Source: a virus
Length of the DNA: 64,000 nt
IMG/VR virus record: IMGVR_UViG_3300030107_001040
Coordinates: 1 to 64,000 of that record
Strand: one strand, 5' to 3'
Shown here in pieces: positions 32,864-42,908 of the stretch (position 1 is its first letter; each line of letters begins with the position of its first letter). Made by a program: the position numbers and the translations under genes. The notes under the pieces were generated by a model. The model saw only the letters and a program-made list of their open reading frames with translations. It was not told the origin of the DNA and did not search any database.

Positions 32864-32866
32864 ATA
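32859..32866 (+). promoter_or_regulatory. T4-type late promoter (TATAAATA)
   Basis: Exact late box overlapping a stop codon, 29 bases upstream of the structural gene at 32896. Confidence 0.7.
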
Positions 32867-32895
32867 GACCTGTAGCCAATAGTGTGAATTGAAAC

Positions 32896-34212
32896 GTGGG
32901 AACCAAAAAGATTTCTCAGTTAGAAACGATTTCAGACGCTAACCTGTCTGGGGAAGCAATTCTTCCAGTGGTTGTTTCTGACCCATTGATTCCTAACAGA
33001 AAAGCAAAAGTTAATCAGTTATTCAGAGGCGTTGCTCAAGGAACCAAGGCGGCTCCTGGCATAGCTTTTGATCTCGATAGAGATTCTGGAGTATATCAAA
33101 ACGCATATGACCAGATAGGAGTTGCATTTGGTGATGGTGGTCTTTATATGAGCCGCATTACTAATAGTGCAACTAGCACATCTTTATATGTAACAGCAGT
33201 TGATGATATTGCAGATAATTCAGATATTGTATTAGCACCAAAAGGAACGGGTGTTGTTAAAGTAACAGGTCAGTTCTTGATGGATGATGGATCCTTTATC
33301 TTAGAAGATGCTCAAGGTCCGAAAGCAAGATTTGAAGTAAGTAATGTCGGTACTGGAACGAATACTCGTATATTTACCTTACCTGCTATTACTGCTGGTA
33401 ATGGAACAACTATTGTTGGTGATGATACACAGCAAACTTTAAGGAACAAGACAATCCTCATAGACGAGGATAATCTTGTTGTTACTGATAGCACTAATGA
33501 AGCTATTTTCCAGATTAACTGGGCGATTACTTCTGGTGCTCGTAGATCATATTTACTACCTGATGGTGGAACTGTTACTACTACTGCAGAACCTACAGCT
33601 ACTTCATCTACATTATTAGATACGAAATCAGAACAAACGGTATTAAACAAAACATTTGTTATGCCGAAAATTATTGCTGGTGCAGACTCAACTGTTTCTG
33701 CTCAGTTTAATGTTGATGCTGTATCTTCTAATAGGATTGTATCAATCCCTGATACTAACCTTACAATGGTTGGTACTGATACTACACAGGTTATAAAGAA
33801 CAAGACATATGAAACTCTAGTTCTTCAAGATCCTACTGATCCTACTAAAAAAATTACCTTTAATGTTTCTAATCAGAATACATTTTCAAATGAAACATTT
33901 ATAGTTCCAGCAACGACTGCACTAAATAATAGCGGTGCTAATAATGTAATTGCAACGGAACTAGCAACACAAAGTCTTTCTAATAAGACTCTGGTTGATC
34001 CTAAAGTTAAAGCGATAAACAATTCATATAATATTTCACTTTCTGGTGATAACCTTACTGGAGATAGGGTAATTAGATTCCCAGACGCAGACGCAACTCT
34101 GTTATCTACAGTAAACGTTACGTTAGATGACGTTACATTTGGTGCTGGTATCGCAGCAGCAACCTTAGCAGGTCGGACACGACAACAACAATTCTTTTAC
34201 GCAGGTTTTTAA
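32896..34212 (+). CDS. Virion structural protein, fibre-like (438 aa)
   Basis: GTG start behind a late promoter. Starts GTKKISQLETISDANLSGE, a typical opening of fibre/baseplate attachment regions. It then repeats a motif of about 75 residues ending TL/LVxPK (QQTLRNKTILI, EQTVLNKTFVMPKI, TQVIKNKTYETL, TQSLSNKTLVDPKV), which marks a repetitive beta-structured shaft. The function as a fibre component is inferred. Confidence 0.75.
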   Translation: MGTKKISQLETISDANLSGEAILPVVVSDPLIPNRKAKVNQLFRGVAQGTKAAPGIAFDLDRDSGVYQNAYDQIGVAFGDGGLYMSRITNSATSTSLYVTAVDDIADNSDIVLAPKGTGVVKVTGQFLMDDGSFILEDAQGPKARFEVSNVGTGTNTRIFTLPAITAGNGTTIVGDDTQQTLRNKTILIDEDNLVVTDSTNEAIFQINWAITSGARRSYLLPDGGTVTTTAEPTATSSTLLDTKSEQTVLNKTFVMPKIIAGADSTVSAQFNVDAVSSNRIVSIPDTNLTMVGTDTTQVIKNKTYETLVLQDPTDPTKKITFNVSNQNTFSNETFIVPATTALNNSGANNVIATELATQSLSNKTLVDPKVKAINNSYNISLSGDNLTGDRVIRFPDADATLLSTVNVTLDDVTFGAGIAAATLAGRTRQQQFFYAGF

Positions 34213-34218
34213 TTAACA

Positions 34219-35670
34219 ATGGCTAATCAAGGTATTCTGGCAAAAGGCAAACCAGGCAATAGTCTCGCTGTATTATACAGTTGTCCTATTGACAAATCTG
34301 CTAGTACTGTTCTTCACGTGGCAAACGATGGTACTGGTGCTGCCATTGATGTAGCAATAAAAGATTTTGATCAAAAATTAACTGTAGACGGTTCGGGAGC
34401 ATATAAACTACACAAAGGCGATGTAATTACTGAATTTAATGTTCAAGTAAACAGTCCTTTTCAATCTGGTGTGTTCACTGGAGGACAATCAATAACTTCT
34501 TCTGATGGAGAAAAAACTCTTAAATTTGAATCTTTATTAACACCTGCCTATACTGAAGTTTTTGTTAAATCAATCTCAATAAGAGCAATTACTGTTGAAT
34601 CTTTAACAGGATCATTTGCTGTAGGAGAAACACTTACTAAAGGATCAGGTAGTGATACAACTACTGCAGTAATTTACGGAGTTAATACTAGCACTAATAT
34701 AGTTTATATTGGTGCTTCTACGATCAATGGATCTGGAGCTGAATTTGCTGCAGGTGATAGTGTTGCTAACACTGGTGCTACTGCATCTGCAACCATTGCA
34801 TCTGGTGGTGTCGCAACTGCTGCTAATAAATTCGTATTTTCAACAACAACTGCTGGTGGAACATATGATCTTTACTTAGTTAGTGCTGGTAATACATTAC
34901 CACTATTCGCTGATAGAGCATATCGTTTCAACGTTGCTGACGCTTCAATGTCAAGTAAAGATTTTTCAATCTCTACTACATTGAATGGTGAGTGGGGTCC
35001 TGATGGTACTGCTGGAAACTCTGATGACGGCGCAGAATATACTACTGGTAGAACAACTAATGGTACTGCTGGATCTTCTGGAGCATATGTTCAGTATGAT
35101 TTTTCTGCCAATGCTTCATTACAAGCATTGATGTATTGGTATGAAGGAACAACTGGTACTGCTGCTAACTCAAGTTATGGTGGTAGTGACGCATACTTCT
35201 CTACAAATACAACTCCAACATGGAAAGATTTTTATGTTTATGATGTAACAGGAACATGGACAACTAGCGATAGTTTCTTATTCGGTGGTGTTACTTATAC
35301 ACTTACTGCTGTTAACTCTGGTGCATTTGGTTATGTTCGTAGTTACAGTTCAACAACATTATATGTTGTTAAAGGTGCAGAGTCTGCTGACTTCGCTGGC
35401 TCAGATACATTTAAGGATTGTCCGAAAGTTAATACTGCAACTCGTTCAACCGTTACTGTAAGTAGTGTTGCTGTTGCAACTACTGCTGTTGAGGCAGAAA
35501 ATTATATTATTGATGGAGTATCCGTTGGTAACAATGCAATTAATAGAACTACATCATTGGTCATTGGACCTGGTGAGAAACTGTTAGCATTAAGTGCCAC
35601 AGCAAATAATGTTTTTAGCCTGATTGGCTTTGAAGATGCTAGTGCTGCTTTCACTACTAGAACCTTCTAA
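34219..35670 (+). CDS. Virion structural protein (483 aa)
   Basis: Thr/Ser/Ala/Gly-rich beta protein beginning MANQGILAKGKPGNSLAVLY. Several segments such as GSFAVGETLTKGSGSDTTTA resemble the repeats in tail sheath-associated or fibre proteins of cyanophages. No specific T4 homologue recognised. Confidence 0.7.
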   Translation: MANQGILAKGKPGNSLAVLYSCPIDKSASTVLHVANDGTGAAIDVAIKDFDQKLTVDGSGAYKLHKGDVITEFNVQVNSPFQSGVFTGGQSITSSDGEKTLKFESLLTPAYTEVFVKSISIRAITVESLTGSFAVGETLTKGSGSDTTTAVIYGVNTSTNIVYIGASTINGSGAEFAAGDSVANTGATASATIASGGVATAANKFVFSTTTAGGTYDLYLVSAGNTLPLFADRAYRFNVADASMSSKDFSISTTLNGEWGPDGTAGNSDDGAEYTTGRTTNGTAGSSGAYVQYDFSANASLQALMYWYEGTTGTAANSSYGGSDAYFSTNTTPTWKDFYVYDVTGTWTTSDSFLFGGVTYTLTAVNSGAFGYVRSYSSTTLYVVKGAESADFAGSDTFKDCPKVNTATRSTVTVSSVAVATTAVEAENYIIDGVSVGNNAINRTTSLVIGPGEKLLALSATANNVFSLIGFEDASAAFTTRTF

Positions 35671-35675
35671 TTTGT

Positions 35676-35683
35676 AATAAATA
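35676..35683 (+). promoter_or_regulatory. T4-type late promoter (AATAAATA)
   Basis: Seven of eight match, 23 bases upstream of the largest gene of the window. Confidence 0.6.
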
Positions 35684-35706
35684 ACCATATATAAGCGCAG
35701 TAGGAA

Positions 35707-38700
35707 ATGTCCCTAACTAGACTAAAGAATATTATTACGTCCCGTACGGGACGTATTATTTACGTTAACCCAGACGACTTTGATGCTTCTGATTCCATTG
35801 ACAACAGGGGTAACTCTGCTCTGCGTCCTTTTAAGTCTTTACAAAGGGCATTCCTAGAAGTAGCAAGATTTTCATATAGAGTTGGTTTGAGTAATGACGA
35901 GTTTGATGCTTTCAGCATCATGCTTTATCCTGCTGAGTATGTGGTAGATAATAGACCAGGAGATGTTTTATATACTAACGTTGCACCTATTGACGCTAAC
36001 TCAAACTTAGATTTAACCTCACCTAATAATGTATTATATAAGTATAACTCAACAGAAGGTGGTATTATTGTACCTAGAGGTTGTTCTGTTGTTGGTACAG
36101 ACCTTAGAAGAACTAAAATAATTCCAAAGTATGTTCCTTATCCTACAACATACGCTGCTAAAGGCATAAACACAGAAGCACAGATTCCACCTAGGACAGC
36201 AATTTTCAAGGTAACTGGTGGTACTTACTTCTGGCAATTCTCATTCTTTGATGGTGCAGAAGAAGGTGTATATTTCAAACCAGATTCTACAGAGACATTA
36301 GCACCTAAGTATTCACACCATAGACTCACATGTTTTGAGTTTGCTGATGGTTTGAATACACTATCAACACTTATTACAAATGGTACAGTTCCTAACGCAG
36401 ATTATTCTGCAGTTGCTAATATATTAACAAGAACTGACCTAGACATATACTATCAGAAAGTATCTAAGGCATTCGCAACTATTCCTGATACATCTGGTGA
36501 TCCTACAACTGACCAGATTCAAGCAAGGGTAGAAGAAAATAGAATCGTTGGTCCTATTAGTGATGAATACAGAGTTTTACAAATTACAAGAAACGGACAA
36601 ACCGCTACTGCTGTTACTGTTGATGAATTTGACAATCCTAGAGATCATGGATTCTCTGTGGGTGTTAATATTAACGTATCTGGTGTTACTGGGTCAACAG
36701 GACCACAGTCAGAACCTGATGCGGCGATATATAATGGATCGTTTACTGTAACATCTGCATCTGGTAACGTATTTACATATCAAATGCAATCAGAACCTTC
36801 AGGTAATGCTGTTGGTTCAAACATAACAGTTAAGACTGAGATTGATACTGTTGACTCAGCATCACCTTATGCTTTCAACCTATCACTAAGAAGTGTGTGG
36901 GGTATGAATGGTATGCACGCTGATGGTAGTAAAGCAACTGGTTTCAAATCAATGGTTGTTGCTCAGTTTACTGGACTATCACTACAGAAAGATGACAGAG
37001 CATTCGTTAGATATAATGCAACAACAGGTAGCTATGATGTAGCAACTTCTGGAGATGGTGCTCACTTAGATGGATTTGCTGAGTATAGAAAAGGTTGGGG
37101 ACATAGACATATATTAGCATCTAATGATGCGTTCATACAGGCAGTTTCTGTGTTCGCTGTTGGATTCCAAGGACACTTCACTGCTGAGGCTGGTGCTGAT
37201 ATGTCCATTACGAACTCCAACTCTAACTTTGGTAGTACTGCATTAAGATCTGCTGGATTTAAAGCTAAAGCATTCTCTAAAGATAAAGCAGGAGCAGTAA
37301 CTCACGTTGTTCCACCTAAAGCACTCAATGTTATTTCAACATCTGCTACAGGAGTAAGTGGTGCTAATACAATTACATTAACTGATGATGGATCTGTTAA
37401 TGGTGTTATTGAAGGTATGACGGTTCATGGAACAGGTATTGGAACTTCATCTACAGTTGGTAATGTTAATACAAATACTAGAGTTATCACATTAACAGTT
37501 AATAATAGTGCTACTGTTAGTGGTAATGTTATTTTCGGTGAAGAAACATCTGTTAACTGGGTTAACATTGATATTCAAAGAACTAAGACAGTTAACGCTG
37601 CATTAGCAGGTCAGGGTGGTACTCCTGGAACAAGATTGTACCTATATGGTTACACAGTTCAGGCATCTCCACCAACGACAAGAGTTCAAGGTTACACAGT
37701 TGGTGCTAGACAAGATGGCACTGGTGGTAGTGCAGTACCAGATAAGATTAATTGTTTGCTTGTTGCTCAAGGAGCATCTGAAGCATCAACACATTACGCA
37801 TCTATATCACCTTATGGTCCTAGTGTATCTGGTCTTGCTGCTGGTGTTGCTGGATCACCACTTCAATATGACAGTGCAACTTATACTATAGGTGGTGTTG
37901 CTAACTCAGTTGGTGGATGGTATTTAAATGTTAGTGCAACTAACAACACAATTTATACTACTCTATCTACTAATACTACTTACAATACAGTCAACTTTAC
38001 TCCAACAACATTCCTTAAGAGAATACCTGACCCAAGAGACTTACAAGATAGAACTTATCGTGTTAGGTATGTAATTGATAAAGATAAGACTAACCCATTA
38101 CCAAGAGATCCTATCTCTGGTTATGTATTACAACCATTGAACAGTGATACTACATCATATAATCTTACTAAGTGTTTCTACATCTATGATATTGAAACGG
38201 TTCAGAAGTTTGTAAGAGGATCTACAGATGGTATCTATTATCTAACTCTTCTTTGCGGATCTATTGCACCTTCAACATCTAACTTCAATGATAGGAAGTT
38301 CTCACAGAATGTGAACGAAGTTTATCCTACGTTTGACAGAGATAATCCTGTTGCTGATCCTACTGCTGCAACTTCTGTAGCAAATAATGAAACTATTGGA
38401 TTGGTTAATTCAACTGATGGTGCAACTCCACCAGCATTAGATCCAAAACTTTCTATTACTAAGGAAGCAATTCAATTTATGTTGCAGGATAGTGGTTGGA
38501 CTCAACCAGGTACTACTCCAAACTATGATTCCGTTAATGGTAGATTATCTAGTATTGATTTAACTGCTCGTGCAGGTGATGAGGAAACAAGAAAGATTAA
38601 TATAAGAGAAAATAATGATGGAACAGTCGCACCTATTAACGTAGAGTTTAGACGACATTCAATTCTAAGATCTGGTAACCATACATTTGAGTATCTCGGT

Positions 38701-39666
38701 TTTGGTCCAGGTAACTACTCAACAGCATTCCCTCAAGCACAGGTTGAAACTTTAGATTCTAACCAAGTTAGATTCTCTCAGAGTATTAAAGAGGAAGCGG
38801 GTGTTGCATTCTATTCAGGATTGAACTCTCAAGGTGACCTATACATTGGTAACCAGGTTATTAACCCAGTTACAGGTCAGGTTACTACTGAAGATGTTGC
38901 TCAACTTAATGTTGTTGGTGAAGAGAACACAACTATTGAGACTTTCTCTGAATTAGTATTAACAGATAAATTAACCGTAATTGGTGGTGCATCTAACCAG
39001 TTAGAATCTATATTCGCTGGTCCAGTTACATTCCAAGGACAGACAACATTTACTGGTAATGCTTCTGTTAGAAAATTAACTTATACTAATGCAGATGGTA
39101 CTGTAATTAAACAGACATTACTTGCACCGAAACTTGCAACTGGTTTACCTGACTTCTCTAATATCGTAGGATATGATACACCTGCTGATGGTGATTTAGT
39201 TTATAATATTAACTGGACACCTGGTGATTCACTTGGTTGGATACACTATAATGGAAATTGGAAAGAATTTGGTTTAACTGACACTGGTCAAATTAATATT
39301 GCTACATTTACTAATGACCAACATATTGGTATTGGAGTAGCAGCATCATCTGGATATAGGGTTGATGTTAATGGTAACGTCAGAGTTGATGGTAACTTAG
39401 TTGTTACTGGAACTGGTGGTATTTCCTCTGCAGGATATATTACTAAGTCATACACTGGTGATGGATCACAGTTAACATTTGCTGTGACTACTTACGGTGG
39501 TGGCATTAAGCACACTGCAAGTTCGTTGTTAGTGTCCTTAAATGGTGTTGTGCAAATTGCAGGAACAAATTATACCGTTGACACTAATGGTGCTAACGTT
39601 GTATTTGGCTCTGGTGATGCACCACTGGCAACAGACGTAGTTCACATCCTAGAGATGCCTATATAA
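35707..39666 (+). CDS. Large virion structural protein, probable tail fibre / baseplate pin (1319 aa)
   Basis: Largest protein here. The opening (TRLKNIITSRTGRIIYVNP, then DDFDASDSIDNRGNSALRPF) is typical of a conserved cyanomyovirus structural protein. A pectate-lyase-like start (SLQRAFLEVARFSYRVG, PRGCSVVGTDLRRTKIIP) leads into beta repeats. The C-terminus (YTGDGSQLTFAVTTYGGG, LLVSLNGVVQIAGTNYTV) is a known beta module of fibre ends. It may bind the adhesins encoded downstream. Confidence 0.8.
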   Translation: MSLTRLKNIITSRTGRIIYVNPDDFDASDSIDNRGNSALRPFKSLQRAFLEVARFSYRVGLSNDEFDAFSIMLYPAEYVVDNRPGDVLYTNVAPIDANSNLDLTSPNNVLYKYNSTEGGIIVPRGCSVVGTDLRRTKIIPKYVPYPTTYAAKGINTEAQIPPRTAIFKVTGGTYFWQFSFFDGAEEGVYFKPDSTETLAPKYSHHRLTCFEFADGLNTLSTLITNGTVPNADYSAVANILTRTDLDIYYQKVSKAFATIPDTSGDPTTDQIQARVEENRIVGPISDEYRVLQITRNGQTATAVTVDEFDNPRDHGFSVGVNINVSGVTGSTGPQSEPDAAIYNGSFTVTSASGNVFTYQMQSEPSGNAVGSNITVKTEIDTVDSASPYAFNLSLRSVWGMNGMHADGSKATGFKSMVVAQFTGLSLQKDDRAFVRYNATTGSYDVATSGDGAHLDGFAEYRKGWGHRHILASNDAFIQAVSVFAVGFQGHFTAEAGADMSITNSNSNFGSTALRSAGFKAKAFSKDKAGAVTHVVPPKALNVISTSATGVSGANTITLTDDGSVNGVIEGMTVHGTGIGTSSTVGNVNTNTRVITLTVNNSATVSGNVIFGEETSVNWVNIDIQRTKTVNAALAGQGGTPGTRLYLYGYTVQASPPTTRVQGYTVGARQDGTGGSAVPDKINCLLVAQGASEASTHYASISPYGPSVSGLAAGVAGSPLQYDSATYTIGGVANSVGGWYLNVSATNNTIYTTLSTNTTYNTVNFTPTTFLKRIPDPRDLQDRTYRVRYVIDKDKTNPLPRDPISGYVLQPLNSDTTSYNLTKCFYIYDIETVQKFVRGSTDGIYYLTLLCGSIAPSTSNFNDRKFSQNVNEVYPTFDRDNPVADPTAATSVANNETIGLVNSTDGATPPALDPKLSITKEAIQFMLQDSGWTQPGTTPNYDSVNGRLSSIDLTARAGDEETRKINIRENNDGTVAPINVEFRRHSILRSGNHTFEYLGFGPGNYSTAFPQAQVETLDSNQVRFSQSIKEEAGVAFYSGLNSQGDLYIGNQVINPVTGQVTTEDVAQLNVVGEENTTIETFSELVLTDKLTVIGGASNQLESIFAGPVTFQGQTTFTGNASVRKLTYTNADGTVIKQTLLAPKLATGLPDFSNIVGYDTPADGDLVYNINWTPGDSLGWIHYNGNWKEFGLTDTGQINIATFTNDQHIGIGVAASSGYRVDVNGNVRVDGNLVVTGTGGISSAGYITKSYTGDGSQLTFAVTTYGGGIKHTASSLLVSLNGVVQIAGTNYTVDTNGANVVFGSGDAPLATDVVHILEMPI

Positions 39667-39687
39667 AAAGGAGGAAACTAAAGCAAT

Positions 39688-40104
39688 ATGGCAATTTCAA
39701 AGATTAGTGGAAATCAAATTTCTACTTCCACATCCGCAATCATTACTACTTTAAGTTTCTTAAACACGAATAGTGTTTTGAAGATTCCTACAGGTACTAC
39801 AGCACAACGTCCAACGGGTGTTAGTGTTGGAACAATGCGTTTTAACTCATCAACAGACGCAGCAGAAATTTATAAAGCAGATGATGGAACTGGTAGTGCT
39901 GGATGGGCTTCAGTTTCTGGTGGAGGACCATCTTTAGGAGATAAGTCTGTCATTAGAACTAATGCAGCAACAATAGCAGAGAATATTACGGTTGGACCAA
40001 CCGCAGGAGCAGAATTTGCAAACGGAATGAGTGCAGGTCCGATAACAATTAACTCAGGTTTCACAGTAACAGTAGAATCTGGTGGAGCATGGAGTATTAG
40101 ATAA
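39688..40104 (+). CDS. Short fibre/adhesin-like protein (138 aa)
   Basis: Strong AAGGAGG before the start. Contains the shared module IPTGTTAQRPTGVSVGTMRF, continuing NSSTDAAEIY to GW, found in the next adhesins, but with a short beta tail (ITINSGFTVTVESGGAWSI) instead of a big head domain. Joined to the next gene by TAATG. Confidence 0.7.
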   Translation: MAISKISGNQISTSTSAIITTLSFLNTNSVLKIPTGTTAQRPTGVSVGTMRFNSSTDAAEIYKADDGTGSAGWASVSGGGPSLGDKSVIRTNAATIAENITVGPTAGAEFANGMSAGPITINSGFTVTVESGGAWSIR

Positions 40105-40994
40105 TGAAACTCAATGTCGGTCAAATACAAGGCTTGTCTGGCAACAGTTTCAATGTCACAATACCAGATAATACAGCACTAGAATTTAATGGGAGTTCGT
40201 TGAGGATTTTAAATCCTGCTACGGGTTCCTTTCCTTGTCCTAATGGGACAGCAGCAGAATGGGATGCTAACGAAAGAGAGAAACAACATAAACCTTACAT
40301 AGATGGTCAGATAAGATTTAATGCTGACACTAATGGATTACAGTGTTACTATAATGGTCAGTGGATGGTTGCTTCTACTGATTCTTCAAATCCAGGAGAC
40401 AGTCAAGATAATCCTGCAGCAAGTGGAACTGCAATTAAAGATGCTGGAAAACCAAGTGGTCTTTATTGGATTAAACCTAATAGTGGTTCAACTGCATACG
40501 AGATGTATGTTGACACAACTAGAAATGGTGGTGGATGGGTATTAGTTGCTAGAGTTACTACAGCAAGTTGTCAGGCACACATGACCACTTCAGCAGTTGG
40601 TGTATCTGGAACTACTGGTCCTAGGTTAACTAATACCTCAACAGTTAAGATGTCAGATAGTTGGATAAATGAACTAAGGACTGCTTCTCCTTATACTGGT
40701 TCAACACGTTGGTGGCTTGAAGCAGATGGATGGAATAAGGATATGTTTGTTGATTCTGCTGCAACAATGGATGGTTTATCCAGTGCATCTAACCAGAATG
40801 AAAGAACAAGAGTATCTACTTCATACGAAGGAACTATAAGTGATCAAGGTCCGAATACTGGTACTAGAGGATTTGGTGACCACCATACAAACAGTACATA
40901 TTTTGCTTGGGGTAGACACCCTGAACAGAATAACAACTGTGGATTCCGTCAGGATAGTTTAGGTTCTTCTAACGGATACCTGTGGCTTAAATAA
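40104..40994 (+). CDS. Adhesin with fibrinogen-like domain 1 (296 aa)
   Basis: N-terminal attachment part, then from about residue 105 a fibrinogen-related domain: PSGLYWIKP, AYEMYVDTTRNGGGWVLVAR (compare the GVYxIxP and CDMxTxGGGWTL motifs), ending NGYLWLK. Such domains bind sugars in animals, and in phages they sit on receptor-binding tips. Its C-terminal half is closely similar to the protein at 41975. Receptor binding is inference. Confidence 0.75.
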   Translation: MKLNVGQIQGLSGNSFNVTIPDNTALEFNGSSLRILNPATGSFPCPNGTAAEWDANEREKQHKPYIDGQIRFNADTNGLQCYYNGQWMVASTDSSNPGDSQDNPAASGTAIKDAGKPSGLYWIKPNSGSTAYEMYVDTTRNGGGWVLVARVTTASCQAHMTTSAVGVSGTTGPRLTNTSTVKMSDSWINELRTASPYTGSTRWWLEADGWNKDMFVDSAATMDGLSSASNQNERTRVSTSYEGTISDQGPNTGTRGFGDHHTNSTYFAWGRHPEQNNNCGFRQDSLGSSNGYLWLK

Positions 40995-40997
40995 ATA
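40990..40997 (+). promoter_or_regulatory. T4-type late promoter (AATAAATA)
   Basis: Seven of eight match, overlapping the previous stop and 18 bases upstream of the next adhesin. Confidence 0.5.
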
Positions 40998-41015
40998 TAG
41001 AAAAGTAGTAATCTT

Positions 41016-41972
41016 ATGAGTCAATTACAAACTGGTGGATTAGGAGGAATCGCTCAAACACTGAATCAAGTTACAGTTCCCGCAGGACATAATTTGGTAA
41101 TTGATGGTGATATACTTCATCATAATGGTAATGGAGCATTTACGATTCCTGCTGGTACAACAGCCCAGAGACCAGGAAGTCCAAATAGGGGCGATATGAG
41201 ATTTAATACTTCTGATGATGCTCTTGAAGTTTGGACTGGAACTGATTGGAAACAATATGGTATTGCTTTAGGTACTAGTTCTGGTAATCCTGCAGAATCT
41301 GCTGCTGCTATTCTTGCTAATGATGCTAGTGCAACTGATGGTGTTTACTGGTTAAGTCATTCAGGAGGATCGGGAGCATATCAAGCATATTGTGATATGA
41401 GTAATGGTGGTTATATATTAGTTGGTAAGGTATCATCTTCACCTGCTGATACATCTAACCCTTGGTCATATAGTGGAGCAAGATGGACTGCAACTTCACC
41501 TCATAGTGAAGATGGTTGTCAGAGTACTGGTGCTGGTGATTCCCTAAATAGAGGGTATTATGAACATACTCTTGCCACAGGATTTAGATTTTCTATGAAT
41601 ACAGTTGGTAATGTTCTTTCAGTAGCAAGGACGGGAGTTACTCCTAGACAAGCATTTACTGGAGCAGCATACAACACTAATAAGAGTAGAAGTGATTTTC
41701 TAAACTGGATACCTAATAGTAGTAGTGAGTGGAACAACCAACCTCATTGTAATAGAAACGGTTTTAACAGAACTGACTCTAGTGGTAGTGCTATGAGATA
41801 TGGTCATACTATGAACAATGAGAATGAGTGTAACTCTAACGATTCTGCTATTGGATTTGGTTGTTATACTAATAGCCAAAGTAGCAGTGGTGATAGAAAT
41901 TGTGCTTGCGGTGGTTTCCGATGGAATGGAACTACAAGATGGGCATACAACGGTTGGATTTGGGTTAAGTAA
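41016..41972 (+). CDS. Adhesin with fibrinogen-like domain 2 (318 aa)
   Basis: Has the shared module IPAGTTAQRPGSPNRGDMRF ... EVWTGTDW (about 47-86), then a divergent fibrinogen-like domain (DGVYWLSHSG, AYQAYCDMSNGGYILVGKV) rich in Asn/Ser and Cys, ending WAYNGWIWVK. It differs much from its two neighbours in the domain body. Confidence 0.75.
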   Translation: MSQLQTGGLGGIAQTLNQVTVPAGHNLVIDGDILHHNGNGAFTIPAGTTAQRPGSPNRGDMRFNTSDDALEVWTGTDWKQYGIALGTSSGNPAESAAAILANDASATDGVYWLSHSGGSGAYQAYCDMSNGGYILVGKVSSSPADTSNPWSYSGARWTATSPHSEDGCQSTGAGDSLNRGYYEHTLATGFRFSMNTVGNVLSVARTGVTPRQAFTGAAYNTNKSRSDFLNWIPNSSSEWNNQPHCNRNGFNRTDSSGSAMRYGHTMNNENECNSNDSAIGFGCYTNSQSSSGDRNCACGGFRWNGTTRWAYNGWIWVK

Positions 41973-41974
41973 CT

Positions 41975-42877
41975 ATGAGTATTATACGTGTAGGAACAAT
42001 AGAAGGAACTTCTGATACTGACTATCATATTCAGATGGAATCTACTGCTGATATTAAAGTAGAGGGTGGATTAACTGTTGCAGATAGAGCGCAAGTTACT
42101 ATCCCTGTAGGAACTGAGGCACAAAGACCAGGTACTCCTGCTGCTGGAATGATAAGAGTAAATACAGAGAATGATGGTGCATTTGAAGTTTATACTGGAT
42201 CAGGATGGGCTCCAATACTAACACCACCACCACCCCCTGAAACTGGAGGCGGCGGTGGCGGCGGCGGAGGACCAGAAATAGGTTCTAATGGTAATCCTGC
42301 TACAAGTGGTATGGCATTATTAGCAGCAGGTAAGACCAGTGGAATATATTGGGTGAAACCTGGAAGTGAATCAGCATACGAAATGTATTATAATGGTAGT
42401 GATAACGGTGGAGGATGGATACTTTGTGCTCGTGTAAGAACTAATACTTGTCAGGATCATGTAAATAATGGTGCTGTTCGTATCAGTGGAACTACTGGTC
42501 CGAGGACTGGAGACACTGATACATCAAAAATGCCAGATAGTTGGATCAATGCTTTGCGTTCAGCATCAACATATACTGGTCCTACTGCATATTGGTTAGA
42601 AGCAGATGGTTGGGGTGCAAATATGTTTGTTGACTCTAATGCTACTGTTGATTTAGTATCTTCTGCTAGTAATCAAAACGAAAGGACAAGAGTAACTACT
42701 TCATATGAAGGTGGTTTAAGTGATAGAGGTCCGAACTCTGGTACTAGAGGATTTGGTGACCACCATACTTCTGGTAATACATACTATGCGTGGGCTAGAC
42801 ACCCAGAGCAAGGTAATAATTGCGGATTTAGATCTGATGCTAGAGGTGCCTCACATGGCAGACTCTGGGTTAAATAA
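41975..42877 (+). CDS. Adhesin with fibrinogen-like domain 3 (300 aa)
   Basis: Shared module IPVGTEAQRPGTPAAGMIRV ... FEVYTGSGW, a Pro6 and Gly9 linker (TPPPPPPE, then GGG repeats), then a fibrinogen-like domain (SGIYWVKPG, AYEMYYNGSDNGGGWILCAR). The last 100 residues are nearly those of the protein at 40104 (SSASNQNERTRV, TRGFGDHHT), so one arose by duplication. Confidence 0.75.
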   Translation: MSIIRVGTIEGTSDTDYHIQMESTADIKVEGGLTVADRAQVTIPVGTEAQRPGTPAAGMIRVNTENDGAFEVYTGSGWAPILTPPPPPETGGGGGGGGGPEIGSNGNPATSGMALLAAGKTSGIYWVKPGSESAYEMYYNGSDNGGGWILCARVRTNTCQDHVNNGAVRISGTTGPRTGDTDTSKMPDSWINALRSASTYTGPTAYWLEADGWGANMFVDSNATVDLVSSASNQNERTRVTTSYEGGLSDRGPNSGTRGFGDHHTSGNTYYAWARHPEQGNNCGFRSDARGASHGRLWVK

Positions 42878-42885
42878 TATAAATA
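42878..42885 (+). promoter_or_regulatory. T4-type late promoter (TATAAATA)
   Basis: Exact late box directly after the third fibrinogen-like adhesin, 23 bases before the glycine-rich gene. Confidence 0.65.
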
Positions 42886-42908
42886 ACTAACAAAAGACAG
42901 TTGCAACA

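Noticed and set aside
42230-42270. Poly-Pro and poly-Gly run as a possible simple-sequence phase switch
   Set aside because: The codons are mixed (not a pure repeat of one unit), so slippage is unlikely; it reads as a normal linker.
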